This document shows positions 8,633 to 20,150 of a DNA stretch of 64,000 nucleotides, piece after piece; the stretch's first letter is position 1, and every line of letters starts with the position of its first letter. The position numbers were made by a program, and so were the translations under genes. Source of the stretch: Butyricicoccus faecihominis. GTDB taxonomy: Bacteria; Bacillota; Clostridia; Oscillospirales; Butyricicoccaceae. The stretch covers positions 29,209 to 93,208 of the forward strand of contig NZ_JANGCE010000010.1 in assembly GCF_024462775.1 (NCBI RefSeq), in the 5' to 3' direction. The notes below the pieces were generated by a model. It worked only from the letters and a program-made list of their open reading frames with translations, ran no database searches and had not been told where the DNA came from.

Positions 8633-8970
8633 GATTTTGCCGCGGCGCTGTTTTGCCCAAGCGTCCGCAGCAGCGATTTTTCAATTTCGTGGTAAGTGGC
8701 GCCGACCGCGCGGCTGCGCGCGACGAGCACCAGATCAAATCCCACGCCAAACCGGTCTTCATTCAGGCGGTATGCCTCTCGAAACAGGCGCTTTACGCGG
8801 TTTCTTCCCACCGCGCCGGCAAGCTTAACGCTTACCGTAAGCCCCAGCCGGTTATAGCCGAGATTGTTTTTGCGGCTGTACAGCACGAGATACCGGTCAG
8901 CCGTTTGATTCCCCCGGTGATAAAGCCGGCGGAACTCATAATTTTGTTTGAGTGAAACCGTGTGTTTCAT
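8629..8970 (-). CDS. rnpA: Ribonuclease P protein component
   Basis: RnpA is the protein subunit that, with the RNA subunit, removes the 5' leader of tRNA precursors. The 113-residue protein starts at ATG 8970 ([17 protein letters not shown]). It contains the RNR-type motif [14 protein letters not shown] that binds the RNA. A longer upstream extension is open but has no family similarity. Confidence 0.95.
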   Translation of the reverse strand: MKHTVSLKQNYEFRRLYHRGNQTADRYLVLYSRKNNLGYNRLGLTVSVKLAGAVGRNRVKRLFREAYRLNEDRFGVGFDLVLVARSRAVGATYHEIEKSLLRTLGQNSAAAKS

Positions 8971-9113
8971 AATGTTACTCCCCGTTTTTCCGGTGCCCCC
9001 AAAAAAACGAAATCGCTTTGCATCTAGTCGATCTGCAAAGATAGCCGGGTCTTTTTCTGCTCCGCGGCGGCCCGGCCCAAAACCTTTTTTACCGCGCCCT
9101 ATAAACGGGAAAA

Positions 9114-9145
9114 AACGGGCCCGCATTTTTCAAAACGGGCCCGTT
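9114..9145 (-). terminator. Terminator/attenuator between rpmH and rnpA
   Basis: AACGGGCCCG and CGGGCCCGTT form a 10-bp stem followed on the minus strand by TTTTTT. It lies just past the rpmH stop, so it probably limits read-through into rnpA. Confidence 0.75.
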
Positions 9146-9160
9146 CTTTGAGGTTTCAAA

Positions 9161-9295
9161 TTAGTGGGTCAAACGTGCGCGACCCTTGGCGCGGCGGCGG
9201 GCCAGAACCTTGCGGCCGTTCGACGTGCGCATACGCTTGCGAAAGCCGTGCTCCTTGGAACGCTGACGCTTCTTGGGCTGGTATGTTCTCTTCAT
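9161..9295 (-). CDS. rpmH: 50S ribosomal protein L34
   Basis: A 44-residue basic protein read from the sequence: it begins [18 protein letters not shown] and ends with [10 protein letters not shown], diagnostic of L34. The start follows a GGAGGTGC ribosome site. It is transcribed from a strong promoter at 9401-9429, divergent from dnaA. Confidence 0.97.
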   Translation of the reverse strand: MKRTYQPKKRQRSKEHGFRKRMRTSNGRKVLARRRAKGRARLTH

Positions 9296-9400
9296 TTCGT
9301 GCACCTCCTGTTTTTCAAATTTACGGATGGGCACCGGCATAAGTCCGGTACAAATGCGGGCGCATGCCGCTGCCTTTCCGTATACGTTGATACAATGATT

Positions 9401-9429
9401 ATTATCTTATAAAAAGCTCAAAATGTCAA
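9401..9429 (-). promoter_or_regulatory. rpmH promoter
   Basis: On the minus strand a perfect -35 TTGACA (9424-9429) is followed by a 17-base spacer and GATAAT (9401-9406), upstream of rpmH. Confidence 0.85.
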
Positions 9430-9541
9430 GGTTTTTTTCTTTTTTCAACATCTTGGGGCCTATCTGAATTCAACCACCATTTCTTGCGTTTTTTATGCCG
9501 TCCGATTGCCCTCCCACCTTGTTCCATACCGGTATTTTTCA

Positions 9542-9570
9542 TTGAAACACGTCATATTTTGTGCTAAAAT
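9542..9570 (+). promoter_or_regulatory. dnaA promoter
   Basis: TTGAAA (9542-9547), a 17-base spacer and TAAAAT (9565-9570) lie 40 bases before the dnaA start. This is the best sigma-A match in the rpmH-dnaA gap. Confidence 0.75.
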
Positions 9571-9609
9571 AGATTTATCTATTTGAAAACGGAATTTAGG
9601 AGGCATTTC

Positions 9610-10890
9610 ATGGCCAATAACATATTGGAAATGGCGCTCACATTGCTTGAGCGCGATTTTCCTCCCTCCAGCCTTTCCGCTTGGTTCGACGACGTCACCG
9701 TCGTTTCCTTTGCGGAGGGCCATTTAATTCTGCACTCACCCGTGCAGTTTAAACAGGAATTTATCGAACAGAAGTTTACCGAGCCGTTGCAAAACGCCAT
9801 GCAGGAGCTGACGGGCGATCCGGTATCCGTACAAATTGTCACGGGCGAATACAGCGCCCCTTCGGCCACCGCCTCTCCCTATGACGATTACACGTTCGAG
9901 CGCTTCATCGTCGGTTCCAGCAATAAATTCGCGCACGCCGCCGCGATCGCGGTATCCAAAAGCCCGGCTGAAATCTACAATCCGCTGTTTATCTACGGCC
10001 AATCCGGTCTTGGCAAAACGCACCTGATGTATGCGATTGCGGGCGCGATCCGCATCAGCCATCCGAATTACCGCATCATCTACGTCAAGGGCGAGGATTT
10101 CACCAATGAAGTCATCACCGCTATCCAACAGGGCAACATGCAGAATTTCCGCGCCAAGTACCGCATGGCCGATCTGCTCCTGATCGACGATATCCAGTTC
10201 ATCGCGGGCAAGGAACGCACGCAGGAAGAATTTTTCCATACCTTCAACGCCCTGTACGAAGCCCAGCGCCAGATCGTGCTGACGAGCGACCGTCCCCCGA
10301 AGGAGATCAACACGCTGGAGGACCGCCTCAAGACCCGTTTTGAATGGGGCCTGATCGCGGACATTCAGCCGCCCGATTTCGAGACCCGCGTCGCTATCAT
10401 CCGCGCCAAGGCTGAAAAAATGACCATTGCCCTGCCGGACGAGGTATCCACCTATATCGCGCAGAACATTCAGGCCAACATCCGCCAGCTCGAAGGCGCG
10501 GTGAAAAAGATCAAGGCCATGAAGGAACTGATGGGAGAGACCATCGACGTGGAGCTTGCCCAGCGCGCGATCGAAGCGGTCAAAACCGAAAACCCGGGTC
10601 TCAACCCGACGCCCGAACGCATCATGGAAGCGGTCGCGAACTATTTCTACATCCCGGTCGGCCAGCTGCTCTCGCACAACCGCTCCAAGGACGTGGCCTA
10701 TTCCAGACAGATGGCCATGTACCTGATTCGTCAGGAACTGGAATATTCCTTCCCCGATATCGCCAAAATATTCAACCGCGACCATACCACCGTCATGCAC
10801 GCGTGCAACAAAATCGATGTGGAACGCCGCCAGTCCGGCGAAACCGAGGAAGTCATCAAAAAGCTGCATAACAACATCCGGGGCGAGTGA
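9610..10890 (+). CDS. dnaA: Chromosomal replication initiator DnaA
   Basis: DnaA binds 9-bp boxes at oriC and melts the DNA. I chose ATG 9610 after TTTAGGAGGCATTTC (426 residues). Domain I covers about residues 1-75. The AAA+ domain has Walker A GQSGLGKTH (130-138) and Walker B LLLIDDIQF. The C-terminal domain IV carries the DnaA signature FNRDHTTVMHACNKI. The domain II linker is short (about 76-92), as in many Clostridia. Confidence 0.98.
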   Translation: MANNILEMALTLLERDFPPSSLSAWFDDVTVVSFAEGHLILHSPVQFKQEFIEQKFTEPLQNAMQELTGDPVSVQIVTGEYSAPSATASPYDDYTFERFIVGSSNKFAHAAAIAVSKSPAEIYNPLFIYGQSGLGKTHLMYAIAGAIRISHPNYRIIYVKGEDFTNEVITAIQQGNMQNFRAKYRMADLLLIDDIQFIAGKERTQEEFFHTFNALYEAQRQIVLTSDRPPKEINTLEDRLKTRFEWGLIADIQPPDFETRVAIIRAKAEKMTIALPDEVSTYIAQNIQANIRQLEGAVKKIKAMKELMGETIDVELAQRAIEAVKTENPGLNPTPERIMEAVANYFYIPVGQLLSHNRSKDVAYSRQMAMYLIRQELEYSFPDIAKIFNRDHTTVMHACNKIDVERRQSGETEEVIKKLHNNIRGE

Positions 10891-11119
10891 GAATTTATCC
10901 ACAATTCCCCTGTGTATTCCACAGCGGCTCCGCTGTGGACAAACTTTTGCCGGAAATACGCTGTGGAAATGATCCAAACCATGCACAAACTTTTCGCCAT
11001 GCCATTTCCCCAGTAAAATCGACGGCAAAAATACTTATCCACATGATACACAGCCCTACTACTACGATAAATACCTATCTATTTCTTTTTACTCAAAAAG
11101 CGCAGAAAGAGGAGAAACC
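10891..11119 (+). other. oriC: oriC: DnaA-box cluster between dnaA and dnaN
   Basis: Perfect TTATCCACA boxes lie at 10895-10903 and 11035-11043. Near-boxes are TGTGGACAA at 10934-10942 and TGTGGAAAT at 10962-10970 (both on the minus strand), and more TGTG/CCACAG motifs sit around 10910-10925. An AT-rich stretch (about 11055-11100, ACGATAAATACCTATCTATTT-like) could be the unwinding region. Location and gene order match Firmicute origins. Confidence 0.8.
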
Positions 11120-12229
11120 ATGAAATTTTCCTGTGAAAAAGAAACGCTGCTCGGTTTGCTCGGCACCGCATCCCGCGCAGTAACCGGAAAAAGCGCCATG
11201 CCGCTGCTTGAAGGATTGCTGATCGAAGCGGAAAACGGCGAGCTCACCATTACCGGCTACGACCTTTCCATGGGCATACGAACCACGGCGGAAGCCGATA
11301 TTGTGGAACCCGGCCGCATTGTACTGAATGCAAGGCTGTTTTTCGATATCGTCCGCAAGCTGCCGACCGACGCGGTCTATCTCGAAACCGACGACAAGCT
11401 GCTCACCACAATCAAGTGCGGCCGTTCGGTATTCAACCTGATCGCGACCGAAGCGGACGAATACCCCGCGTTGGCCGAAGTTTCAAACGACACCGGCTTT
11501 ACCCTGCCGCAGGCGATCCTCAAGAGCATGATCGCGCAAACGATCTTTTCCGTTTCCGATAACGAATCCAAGCCAATCCACACCGGCTGCCTGTTTGAAC
11601 TGGAACCCGGCCAACTAAACGTGGTCGCCGTGGACGGCTATCGTCTTTCCGTGCGGCGTGAGCGCATCGATAGTATTTCCGGGGCCATGAAATTCGTGGT
11701 GCCGGGCGCCTCGCTGCGCGAGATCGAACGCATTTTGACCGAGGAGGACGGCACGGTCGACATTTTTCCCGATCGCAAGAACATTTTGTTCCGCATTGGC
11801 TCCACCACGCTGATTACCCGCCTGATCGACGGCGAATTTCTCAATTACCGCGCGGCCATCCCCGCGGAATTTGAGCATAACGTGACCGTGGACCGGCACG
11901 AGCTGATCACCTGTATCGAACGCGTTTCTCTGATCGTTTCCGAAAAGCTGAAAAACCCGGTCCGTTTCCACTTTGACGGCAGCTTTGTGCAGCTTTCCTG
12001 CATCACCGCGATTGGCAAGAGCTATGACGAATGCGCGATAGACGGCGAGGTAAGCGATCTGGAGATCGGTTTCAATAACCGCTACATGCTCGAAGCGCTG
12101 CGCGCAGCGGGCGAGGATACCGTGCGCCTGTCTCTCAAAGGCTCGCTCAATCCGGTGGTTGTCACGCCGCTGGAAGGCGACGCTTACACCTATCTGGTCC
12201 TTCCGGTGAGGCTGAAAGCCAATGATTGA
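11120..12229 (+). CDS. dnaN: DNA polymerase III beta subunit (sliding clamp)
   Basis: DnaN forms the ring clamp that tethers the replicative polymerase. The 369-residue length and three repeated clamp domains fit the family. Recognisable stretches are MKFSCEKETLL at the start, VAVDGYRLSVRRE in the middle and the C-terminal YLVLPVR, which ends near the clamp's hydrophobic pocket. It has an AAAGAGGAG ribosome site and overlaps yaaA by 8 bases. Confidence 0.98.
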   Translation: MKFSCEKETLLGLLGTASRAVTGKSAMPLLEGLLIEAENGELTITGYDLSMGIRTTAEADIVEPGRIVLNARLFFDIVRKLPTDAVYLETDDKLLTTIKCGRSVFNLIATEADEYPALAEVSNDTGFTLPQAILKSMIAQTIFSVSDNESKPIHTGCLFELEPGQLNVVAVDGYRLSVRRERIDSISGAMKFVVPGASLREIERILTEEDGTVDIFPDRKNILFRIGSTTLITRLIDGEFLNYRAAIPAEFEHNVTVDRHELITCIERVSLIVSEKLKNPVRFHFDGSFVQLSCITAIGKSYDECAIDGEVSDLEIGFNNRYMLEALRAAGEDTVRLSLKGSLNPVVVTPLEGDAYTYLVLPVRLKAND

Positions 12230-12437
12230 ACTGGAGATCCGCGAAGAGTATATTAAGCTCGATTCGTTTCTAAAGCTGGCAAACCTTGTTTCCTCCGGCG
12301 GCGAAGCAAAGATCCGCATCGCCGAAGGCGAGGTGCTGGTCAACGGAACACCCTGCCTACAGCGCGGGAAAAAGTTGCGTCCGGGCGATACGGTATGCAT
12401 GGACGGTCAGGAAGCCCGTGTGAAAGAGAAAATATGA
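12222..12437 (+). CDS. yaaA: S4-domain RNA-binding protein YaaA
   Basis: A 71-residue S4-like protein of the RlbA/YaaA type found between dnaN and recF in Firmicutes. The S4 core is IKLDSFLKLANLVSSGGEAK followed by EVLVNG. It overlaps dnaN upstream and recF downstream, so the three genes are translationally coupled. It has been linked to RNA or ribosome assembly functions; the precise role is not evident here. Confidence 0.92.
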   Translation: MIELEIREEYIKLDSFLKLANLVSSGGEAKIRIAEGEVLVNGTPCLQRGKKLRPGDTVCMDGQEARVKEKI

Positions 12438-13534
12438 AGCTGATTACGCTGAATTTGCAAAATTTCCGCAATTATACCGAAGAAAAGTTTGTTTTCGATC
12501 CGTCGGTCAATCTGATTTGCGGCGAAAACGGACAGGGAAAGACCAACCTTCTCGAAGCGGTGGCCGCCCTTTCCACGATGCGCCTGTTCCGTACGGCGCA
12601 AAAGCGGGAAGGGTTGCGCTTTGACGCGGATTTCGCCAAAATATTGGCCGAAGTAGAGGCGCAGCACCGTGATTTTTCGCTCGATCTGCGCTTTTCCCGC
12701 GTAAAACCGATGGAGATCTACAAAAACGGCGTGCGTCAAAAGCGGCAGTCCGATGTGCAAGGACTTTTTAAAACTGTTTTATTCTGCCCGGAGGATCTTT
12801 CTTTGGTACGGCAGGGCGCGGCGGCGCGGCGGCGTTTTTTAGATACCGCGCTTTGCCAGCTTCGGCCTAATTACGCGCGCTGTCTGGAAGAATACCACCG
12901 CCTGCACGAACATAAAATACGTATTCTGCGGGATAGCGAGCAAAATCCCTCCCTCCTCTCACTGTGGGAGGATTTTTCGCTTCGTATGGCCAAATTCGGC
13001 GCGCATATCATCCGTTACCGCGCCTATTATTGCAAGAAATTGCTCGCCGCTTCGGCCGAGCTGCACCGGGCGATCGCGCCGCAGGAAGAGCTATCCGGTG
13101 AATATCAGACCGTTAAGACCGTGACCGATCCGTTTGCCGCGGCCTCTGTCATCGAGCAGCAGCTGATCGAGCATGTGTTATCCCATAAAACGGCGGAAAT
13201 CAAGGCGAGAAGCTGTCTTTCCGGACCCCATAAGGACGATCTGGTCATGCTGCTGAACGGCCGCAGCGCGTCGGCTTACGGCTCGCAGGGGCAGGTGCGT
13301 ACCTGCACGCTGTCGCTCAAGCTGGCCGAGCGTGAATTATTCAACGGAGAGGACGGGGAATACCCGGTTTTGCTGCTGGACGACGTGCTTTCCGAGCTGG
13401 ACCGTCGCCGGCAGGACTTTGTTTTGAACCATATTTCCGGCGGTCAGGTGCTGATCACCTGCTGTGAGGACGGAATATCTGAAAAACTGCACGCCGGCGC
13501 AGTATTTCCCATAGAAAACGGCAAAATTATTTAA
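12434..13534 (+). CDS. recF: DNA replication and repair protein RecF
   Basis: RecF is an SMC-like ATPase that helps load RecA at gapped DNA. Walker A is CGENGQGKTNLLEA (near residue 30), and the signature region and Walker B VLLLDDVLSELD are near the C terminus. The start at 12434 overlaps the yaaA stop (ATGA) and gives 366 residues beginning MKLITLNLQNFRNY, the canonical opening. Confidence 0.97.
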   Translation: MKLITLNLQNFRNYTEEKFVFDPSVNLICGENGQGKTNLLEAVAALSTMRLFRTAQKREGLRFDADFAKILAEVEAQHRDFSLDLRFSRVKPMEIYKNGVRQKRQSDVQGLFKTVLFCPEDLSLVRQGAAARRRFLDTALCQLRPNYARCLEEYHRLHEHKIRILRDSEQNPSLLSLWEDFSLRMAKFGAHIIRYRAYYCKKLLAASAELHRAIAPQEELSGEYQTVKTVTDPFAAASVIEQQLIEHVLSHKTAEIKARSCLSGPHKDDLVMLLNGRSASAYGSQGQVRTCTLSLKLAERELFNGEDGEYPVLLLDDVLSELDRRRQDFVLNHISGGQVLITCCEDGISEKLHAGAVFPIENGKII

Positions 13535-13584
13535 GTTTATCCCAGTTTTTTATACACAAGCTGGGGAAAAAGTGGTATAATGAT

Positions 13585-13713
13585 AATTAGGAATTAGTAA
13601 TGAGTAATTAGTAATTGGAGCAGCTTCGGCGGAGTCGGTCTTTTTTAATATTTAGCGCTAGGCGCGAGACTTTATTTCAATTACTAATTCCTAACTACTA
13701 ATTATTCATTAAT
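13585..13713. repeat. AT-rich inverted-repeat (MITE-like) element, copy B
   Basis: AATTAGGAATTAGTAATGAG at 13585 onward is mirrored by ATTACTAATTCCTAACTACT ending near 13713. Interior GC-rich inverted segments (AGCTTCGGCGGAG and TTAGCGCTAGG) are present. It is the same family as the element at 1868-1984 and lies between recF and remB, inside the replication operon. Confidence 0.7.
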
Positions 13714-13735
13714 AAAAACGGAGTTTTTATCAAAA

Positions 13736-13996
13736 GTGTATTTGCATTTGGGTCAGGATTATGTAGTGCCGCTCCGGCAGGTTACCTGTGTGTTCGATAT
13801 GGACACCGCGACCGCGTCAAAATGGACGCAGAAGCTGGTACGCCGCCTGCAGGAAGAAGGGCGCATCATCGAGCTGTACGAGGATCTGCCCCGTGCGGCC
13901 GTTTTGTGTGTGGGAGAGCTTGGCGAGTATCTGTACCTGACCGAGCTTTCTTCGCGCGCCCTGCAACGAAGAGTAGAAAAAAGATTTGCGATCTAA
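13736..13996 (+). CDS. remB: Extracellular matrix regulator RemB-like protein
   Basis: An 86-residue protein of the RemB/DUF370-related family located between recF and gyrB, as in Bacillus. It begins with GTG (VYLHLGQDYVVPLRQVTCVFD) after a weak ACGGAG site. Family members are DNA-binding regulators of biofilm matrix genes in Bacillus; the target here is unknown. Translation start is the only uncertain point. Confidence 0.85.
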   Translation: MYLHLGQDYVVPLRQVTCVFDMDTATASKWTQKLVRRLQEEGRIIELYEDLPRAAVLCVGELGEYLYLTELSSRALQRRVEKRFAI

Positions 13997-15984
<1,988 letters not shown>

Positions 15985-15985
<1 letters not shown>

Positions 15986-16272
15986 TGTATTATTATGTCT
16001 ATATTTTGACGAATAGTAATCATCACGTATTATATACGGGTATTACAAATAACTTAATACGGCGTATATATGAACATAAACATCATGTTGTAGATGGTTT
16101 TACAAAAAGATATCATGTTGATCAGCTGATCTATTTTGAACAGACAACCGATGTTTATGCTGCTATTGCCCGAGAAAAGCAAGTAAAAGGTTGGACAAGG
16201 GCAAAAAAAGTAAAATTAATTACGGATCAAAATCCGTCATGGAAGGATCTTTATAGCGAAATTATTCAATAG
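15985..16272 (+). CDS. GIY-YIG nuclease superfamily protein (UPF0213-type)
   Basis: A 95-residue single-domain GIY-YIG protein: YYYVYILTNSNHHVLYTGITNNL contains the split Y-Y..YTG motif, with the conserved Arg in RRIYEHK, a later Tyr, and the Glu of AREKQVKGW. Its ATG shares its first base with the last base of the gyrB stop. It is clearly more AT-rich than gyrB and gyrA on either side and is followed by an inverted repeat, suggesting acquisition. Small GIY-YIG proteins of this type have poorly defined substrates. Confidence 0.85.
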
Positions 16273-16290
16273 GAAATTTCGGTGTGGTTC

Positions 16291-16404
16291 CGCGCGTTCG
16301 CGCGAGATTCTTCACTCCACTGCGTTACGTTCAGAATGACAAAACTGGGTCTTGTCATTCTGAGGAGGCCGTTTGGCCGACGAAGAATCCCGCGCGAACG
16401 CGCG
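16291..16404. repeat. Dispersed inverted repeat with GTCATTCTGAG core
   Basis: CGCGCGTTCGCGCG (16291-16304) is mirrored by CGCGCGAACGCGCG (16391-16404). Inside, AGATTCTTC and CAGAATGAC mirror GTCATTCTG and GAAGAATC. This matches the widespread GTCATTCTGAGCG...GAAGAATC repeat type in Clostridia. A half copy ends the window (63961-64000). Confidence 0.8.
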
Positions 16405-16444
16405 AGGTTCTATATAAGTACAGCCAACTTTTTGGAGGCATAGA

Positions 16445-19024
16445 ATGAGTCAAGAATACGAAGAACAGAAAATCATACAGGTCGATCTGGAACGGGAGAT
16501 GAAAAAGTCCTATATCGATTACGCGATGAGCGTAATCGTGGGACGCGCCCTGCCCGATGTACGCGATGGCCTAAAGCCCGTCCATCGCCGTATCCTGTAT
16601 GCAATGTATGAGGACGGGCTGACCTCGGACAAGCCGTACCGCAAGTCGGCAACGACCGTCGGTAACGTGCTTGGCCGTTACCATCCGCACGGCGACGCTT
16701 CAGTATACGACGCGCTTGTGCGTATGGCGCAGCCTTTTTCCCTGCACTATCCGCTGATTGACGGCCACGGTAACTTTGGTTCGGTTGACGGCGATCCCCC
16801 GGCGGCTTACCGTTATACCGAAGCCCGCATGGCCAGAGTAGCAAATTACATGCTGGCGGATATCAAGAAGGATACGGTCGATTTTGGGCCGAACTTCGAT
16901 GAAGAGCGCAAGGAACCGCTTGTTCTGCCTTCCCGCTATCCCAATCTGCTGGTCAACGGTTCTTCCGGTATCGCGGTCGGTATGGCGACCAATATCCCGC
17001 CGCATAACATGACCGAAGTGATCGACGGCGTTTGCTACGTGATCGATCACCCGGAAGCCGAGCTGGACGAAATTTGTCAGTTCATCAAGGGCCCGGATTT
17101 CCCGACCGGCGGCATTATCATGGGCCGCAGCGGCATCCGCGCGGCCTATGCGACCGGCCGCGGCAAGATCAAGCTGCGCGCCAAGGCGGAAATAGAAGAA
17201 CTGGCGAACGGAAAAAGCCAGATTATCATTACCGAGATCCCGTATATGGTCAACAAGGCCCGTTTGGTGGAAGCCATGGCGCAGCTGGTCAAGGACAAGC
17301 GCGTGGACGGCATCACCAATATTCAGGACCATTCCTCGCGCGAGGGTATGCGGATTGTCGTCGACGTGCGGCGCGACGCAAATGCGCAGGTCATTTTGAA
17401 CCAGCTGTACAGCTATACCCAGCTGCAGGATACCATTTCGATGATCCATATCGCGCTGGTGCCGAGCGCGGCGCACCCGGATAAGCCGCAGCCGCGCGTG
17501 CTCACCCTGCGCCAGATCATCGACCATTATATCGAGTTCCAGAAAAACGTGGTCGCCCGCCGCACCCGGTTTGACCTGAAAAAGGCGAAGGACCGCGCGC
17601 ACATTCTGGAAGGACTAAAGGTTGCGACCGATAATATCGATCGCATCATCCAGATCATCCGCGCTTCCAAAAATGAAGCGGAAGCCAAGCAGAATTTGAT
17701 GAACGAGCCGTTCTGGATCGATCAGATCGCGCTGCTCGGCATTGTGGACGGTTCCGATCACTTTGAATTCCATATGGACGAATTACAGGCGCAGGCCATC
17801 GTCGATATGCGTTTGGGCCGTTTGTCCGGTCTGGAACAGCAGAAGATCGATGAGGAATACTCTGATCTGGAAGGAAAAATCGCGGGATTTGAGGAAGTTT
17901 TGTCGTCTGACTATAACATGTTGCAGGTCGTCAAGGAAGAACTGCAAGAGGTAAAGCAGAGATACGGCGACGAGCGCCACACGCGTATTGAAAATGTAGC
18001 GGATGAGATCGATATCGAAGATCTGATCGAGGAGCAGGATTGCGCGTATACGCTAACGCATTTCGGCTATATCAAGCGCCAGCCCACCATGGTTTACCGT
18101 TCGCAGAAGCGCGGCGGCCGCGGCGTATCGGCAATGAGCACGCGCGAGGAAGACTTTGCGCGCAATATCTTCATCGGCTCCACCCACGATACTATTTTGT
18201 TCTTCTCCGATCGCGGCAAGGTCTACAAGCTCAAGGGCTATCAGATCCCGGAGACCGGCCGTTCGGCCAAGGGCATGAATATCGTCAACCTGCTTGAATT
18301 GGAGAACGACGAGAAGATCACCGCCATGTTCCCGATCAAGGAATTTGTCGATGATAAATTCCTGTTCTTCGTCACCAGACGCGGCACGGTCAAGCGTATT
18401 GTATTGAGCGATCTGCAAAATATTCGCCGCGCCGGCCTGCGTGCGCTCAATCTGAACGAGGACGACGCGCTTGTCGACGTTCGTTTGACCGATGGCAATC
18501 AAAATATCCTGATCGCCACCCATCAGGGCCGCGCGATCTGCTTTGATGAAAACGAAGTGCGCGCCATGGGCCGTGTGGCCACAGGCGTGCGCGGCATTCG
18601 CCTTTCGGATGAGGACTATGTCATCGGCGCGGGCCGCGCCCGTCCCGGCGCGCAGGTGCTGAGCATTACCGAAAACGGCTTTGGTAAGCGCACCCCGGTG
18701 GAGGAATACACCGTGCACCACCGTGGCGGCGGCGGCATCACGCTGCATAACCTGACGGAAAAGACCGGTCTTGTCGCGGGCCTGTCCATTGTGGATGAGG
18801 ATAACGATGTGATGATCATCACGAACGACGGCGTTATCATCCGCACCCCGGTAGGGGAGATCCGCCAGTGCGGCCGCGGCAGCCAAGGCGTTATCGTCAT
18901 GCGCACCGGCGACGATGTAAAGGTTATTTCGATTGCCCGCACCGATCACGAGGAGGAAGAGCCCGAGATCGAGGAAGGCGCGGAAACCGTTTCAGAAGAA
19001 GCCGAAGAGACAACGGAAGAATAA
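16445..19024 (+). CDS. gyrA: DNA gyrase subunit A
   Basis: GyrA carries the DNA breakage-reunion activity. The 859-residue protein has the active-site Tyr124 in AYRYTEARM and the canonical GyrA box QKRGGRG opening the C-terminal beta-pinwheel, followed by an acidic tail. The quinolone-determining region reads [10 protein letters not shown], with Ala85 at the position equivalent to E. coli Ser83 and Asp89 at the Asp87 position. The start follows TTTTTGGAGGCATAGA. Confidence 0.98.
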   Translation: MSQEYEEQKIIQVDLEREMKKSYIDYAMSVIVGRALPDVRDGLKPVHRRILYAMYEDGLTSDKPYRKSATTVGNVLGRYHPHGDASVYDALVRMAQPFSLHYPLIDGHGNFGSVDGDPPAAYRYTEARMARVANYMLADIKKDTVDFGPNFDEERKEPLVLPSRYPNLLVNGSSGIAVGMATNIPPHNMTEVIDGVCYVIDHPEAELDEICQFIKGPDFPTGGIIMGRSGIRAAYATGRGKIKLRAKAEIEELANGKSQIIITEIPYMVNKARLVEAMAQLVKDKRVDGITNIQDHSSREGMRIVVDVRRDANAQVILNQLYSYTQLQDTISMIHIALVPSAAHPDKPQPRVLTLRQIIDHYIEFQKNVVARRTRFDLKKAKDRAHILEGLKVATDNIDRIIQIIRASKNEAEAKQNLMNEPFWIDQIALLGIVDGSDHFEFHMDELQAQAIVDMRLGRLSGLEQQKIDEEYSDLEGKIAGFEEVLSSDYNMLQVVKEELQEVKQRYGDERHTRIENVADEIDIEDLIEEQDCAYTLTHFGYIKRQPTMVYRSQKRGGRGVSAMSTREEDFARNIFIGSTHDTILFFSDRGKVYKLKGYQIPETGRSAKGMNIVNLLELENDEKITAMFPIKEFVDDKFLFFVTRRGTVKRIVLSDLQNIRRAGLRALNLNEDDALVDVRLTDGNQNILIATHQGRAICFDENEVRAMGRVATGVRGIRLSDEDYVIGAGRARPGAQVLSITENGFGKRTPVEEYTVHHRGGGGITLHNLTEKTGLVAGLSIVDEDNDVMIITNDGVIIRTPVGEIRQCGRGSQGVIVMRTGDDVKVISIARTDHEEEEPEIEEGAETVSEEAEETTEE

Positions 19025-19027
19025 TCG

Positions 19028-19066
19028 AAAGGCTCATCGCGGATAACTCCGCGGTGAGCCTTTTTT
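19028..19066 (+). terminator. gyrA terminator
   Basis: AAAGGCTCATCGCGG pairs with CCGCGGTGAGCCTTT (one wobble) and is followed by TTTTTT, directly after the gyrA stop. Confidence 0.9.
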
Positions 19067-19268
19067 ATGATTCGTCTGTGAAGGTAAATATTTCTTCCAC
19101 ACGAAGCCCAAATACCTTTGCGATATCCATCGCCAGCTTGAGGGAAGGATTATACTGTCCCTTTTCCAGCCGTCCTATGGTCTCGCGGCGCACGCCGACC
19201 AGTTCGGCCAGCTGGGCCTGATCCATGCTGTGAGCGGCGCGCAGTTCCTTTATTTTTGTTTGCAGCAT
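19065..19268 (-). CDS. XRE-family transcriptional regulator
   Basis: A 67-residue minimal HTH protein of the YozG/HipB type: [40 protein letters not shown] is the five-helix Cro/CI fold. It lies 2 bases after a small membrane-protein gene on the same strand. This XRE plus multi-pass membrane protein pair is common in Firmicutes and is usually autoregulated. Confidence 0.9.
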   Translation of the reverse strand: MLQTKIKELRAAHSMDQAQLAELVGVRRETIGRLEKGQYNPSLKLAMDIAKVFGLRVEEIFTFTDES

Positions 19269-19270
19269 AA

Positions 19271-19681
19271 TCAGCGCCCAAAACGTTCATAAAGCAGAAA
19301 AATACCGTCGTGCAGCAGGTTCAAAACGGCAAATAGCAAAATGATTTCGCTGCGCGAGAGTGAAACGGCCTGAATATTCAGCCGGCTGCTTAGCAGCACA
19401 AAAATGGCGAATATAAGGAAAAAGCCATCGTACAGCATGGAATTTGCCTTATAATTGTTTTGCGCCGCGCGTTCATCCGGTTTTTCCACCTTGGAGCCGA
19501 GCGTGGTGTAAATAATGGCTACCACGGTCGCAAGAAGAATCACGGTAATGACAATCTTCAATGGGACCGGCAACCCTCTGACCGGAAAAAACAGGGCCAT
19601 GGATTGAAAAAAGACAACGATAGCCCAAGAAATAACGCTGATCAGCTTGGCGCGCGTCAAAGAAAGCATTGGCAATGTCAT
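19271..19681 (-). CDS. Four-helix integral membrane protein of unknown function
   Basis: A 136-residue protein with four hydrophobic segments (about residues 8-30, 40-60, 83-101 and 110-130). A charged cytoplasmic loop, [18 protein letters not shown], lies between the second and third. That loop and the paired XRE gene resemble DUF6773/DUF2178-type membrane proteins. I chose the start at 19681 (after GAAAGGTTGATTTCT); a longer upstream extension is open but lacks support. Confidence 0.7.
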   Translation of the reverse strand: MTLPMLSLTRAKLISVISWAIVVFFQSMALFFPVRGLPVPLKIVITVILLATVVAIIYTTLGSKVEKPDERAAQNNYKANSMLYDGFFLIFAIFVLLSSRLNIQAVSLSRSEIILLFAVLNLLHDGIFLLYERFGR

Positions 19682-19834
19682 AGAAATCAACCTTTCAGAT
19701 GTGATGTATTTGTATCTTTGTGAGATAAATATATCACATATAGGAGAGGCTGTCAAGATTTTTATGAATTTGCTTCACCCTGTGAATGCGGCGGCGAGGT
19801 GAGGTCACCCCGCCGTTTTGCGGCTTTTACCACT

Positions 19835-20005
19835 CTAATTCTTTTTCTCTTTTGCTTCTTGAAACCGCGCGCAAGATGGCGTATTTGGTTTGCGGTCCTT
19901 TAATCGTGGATGGACGCAGTGTCCGCAAAAAATCTCTTCATAATTTTTCCTCGATTTAATATAGTGTTGGCGAAAATATTTGCAGTCCTTACAGATGCTA
20001 TCCAT
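19835..20005 (-). CDS. Small cysteine-rich protein
   Basis: A 56-residue ORF with an excellent ribosome site (GAGGAGGTATAAATT before ATG 20005). It contains CKDCKYF near the N terminus, CGHCVHP in the middle and a further Cys near the C terminus, suggesting a zinc-binding fold. The C terminus is Lys/Glu-rich. I do not recognise a named family. It is monocistronic between the membrane gene and rnhA. Confidence 0.65.
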   Translation of the reverse strand: MDSICKDCKYFRQHYIKSRKNYEEIFCGHCVHPRLKDRKPNTPSCARFQEAKEKKN

Positions 20006-20150
20006 AATTTATACCTCCTCATTCACCTACATTATAGTCTAAATTTTTAATTTTTGTTGAAAATACACTTAATCGGATGTAAAAAAGCTTTTAGCATTTT
20101 TTTCTTCACCCAATTATGCTATAATAAGAAAAAAACATTTGGGAGATACT

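Noticed and set aside
9736..11028. A 430-codon minus-strand frame across dnaA
   Set aside because: Antisense to dnaA, which is unambiguous; no domain or start signal.
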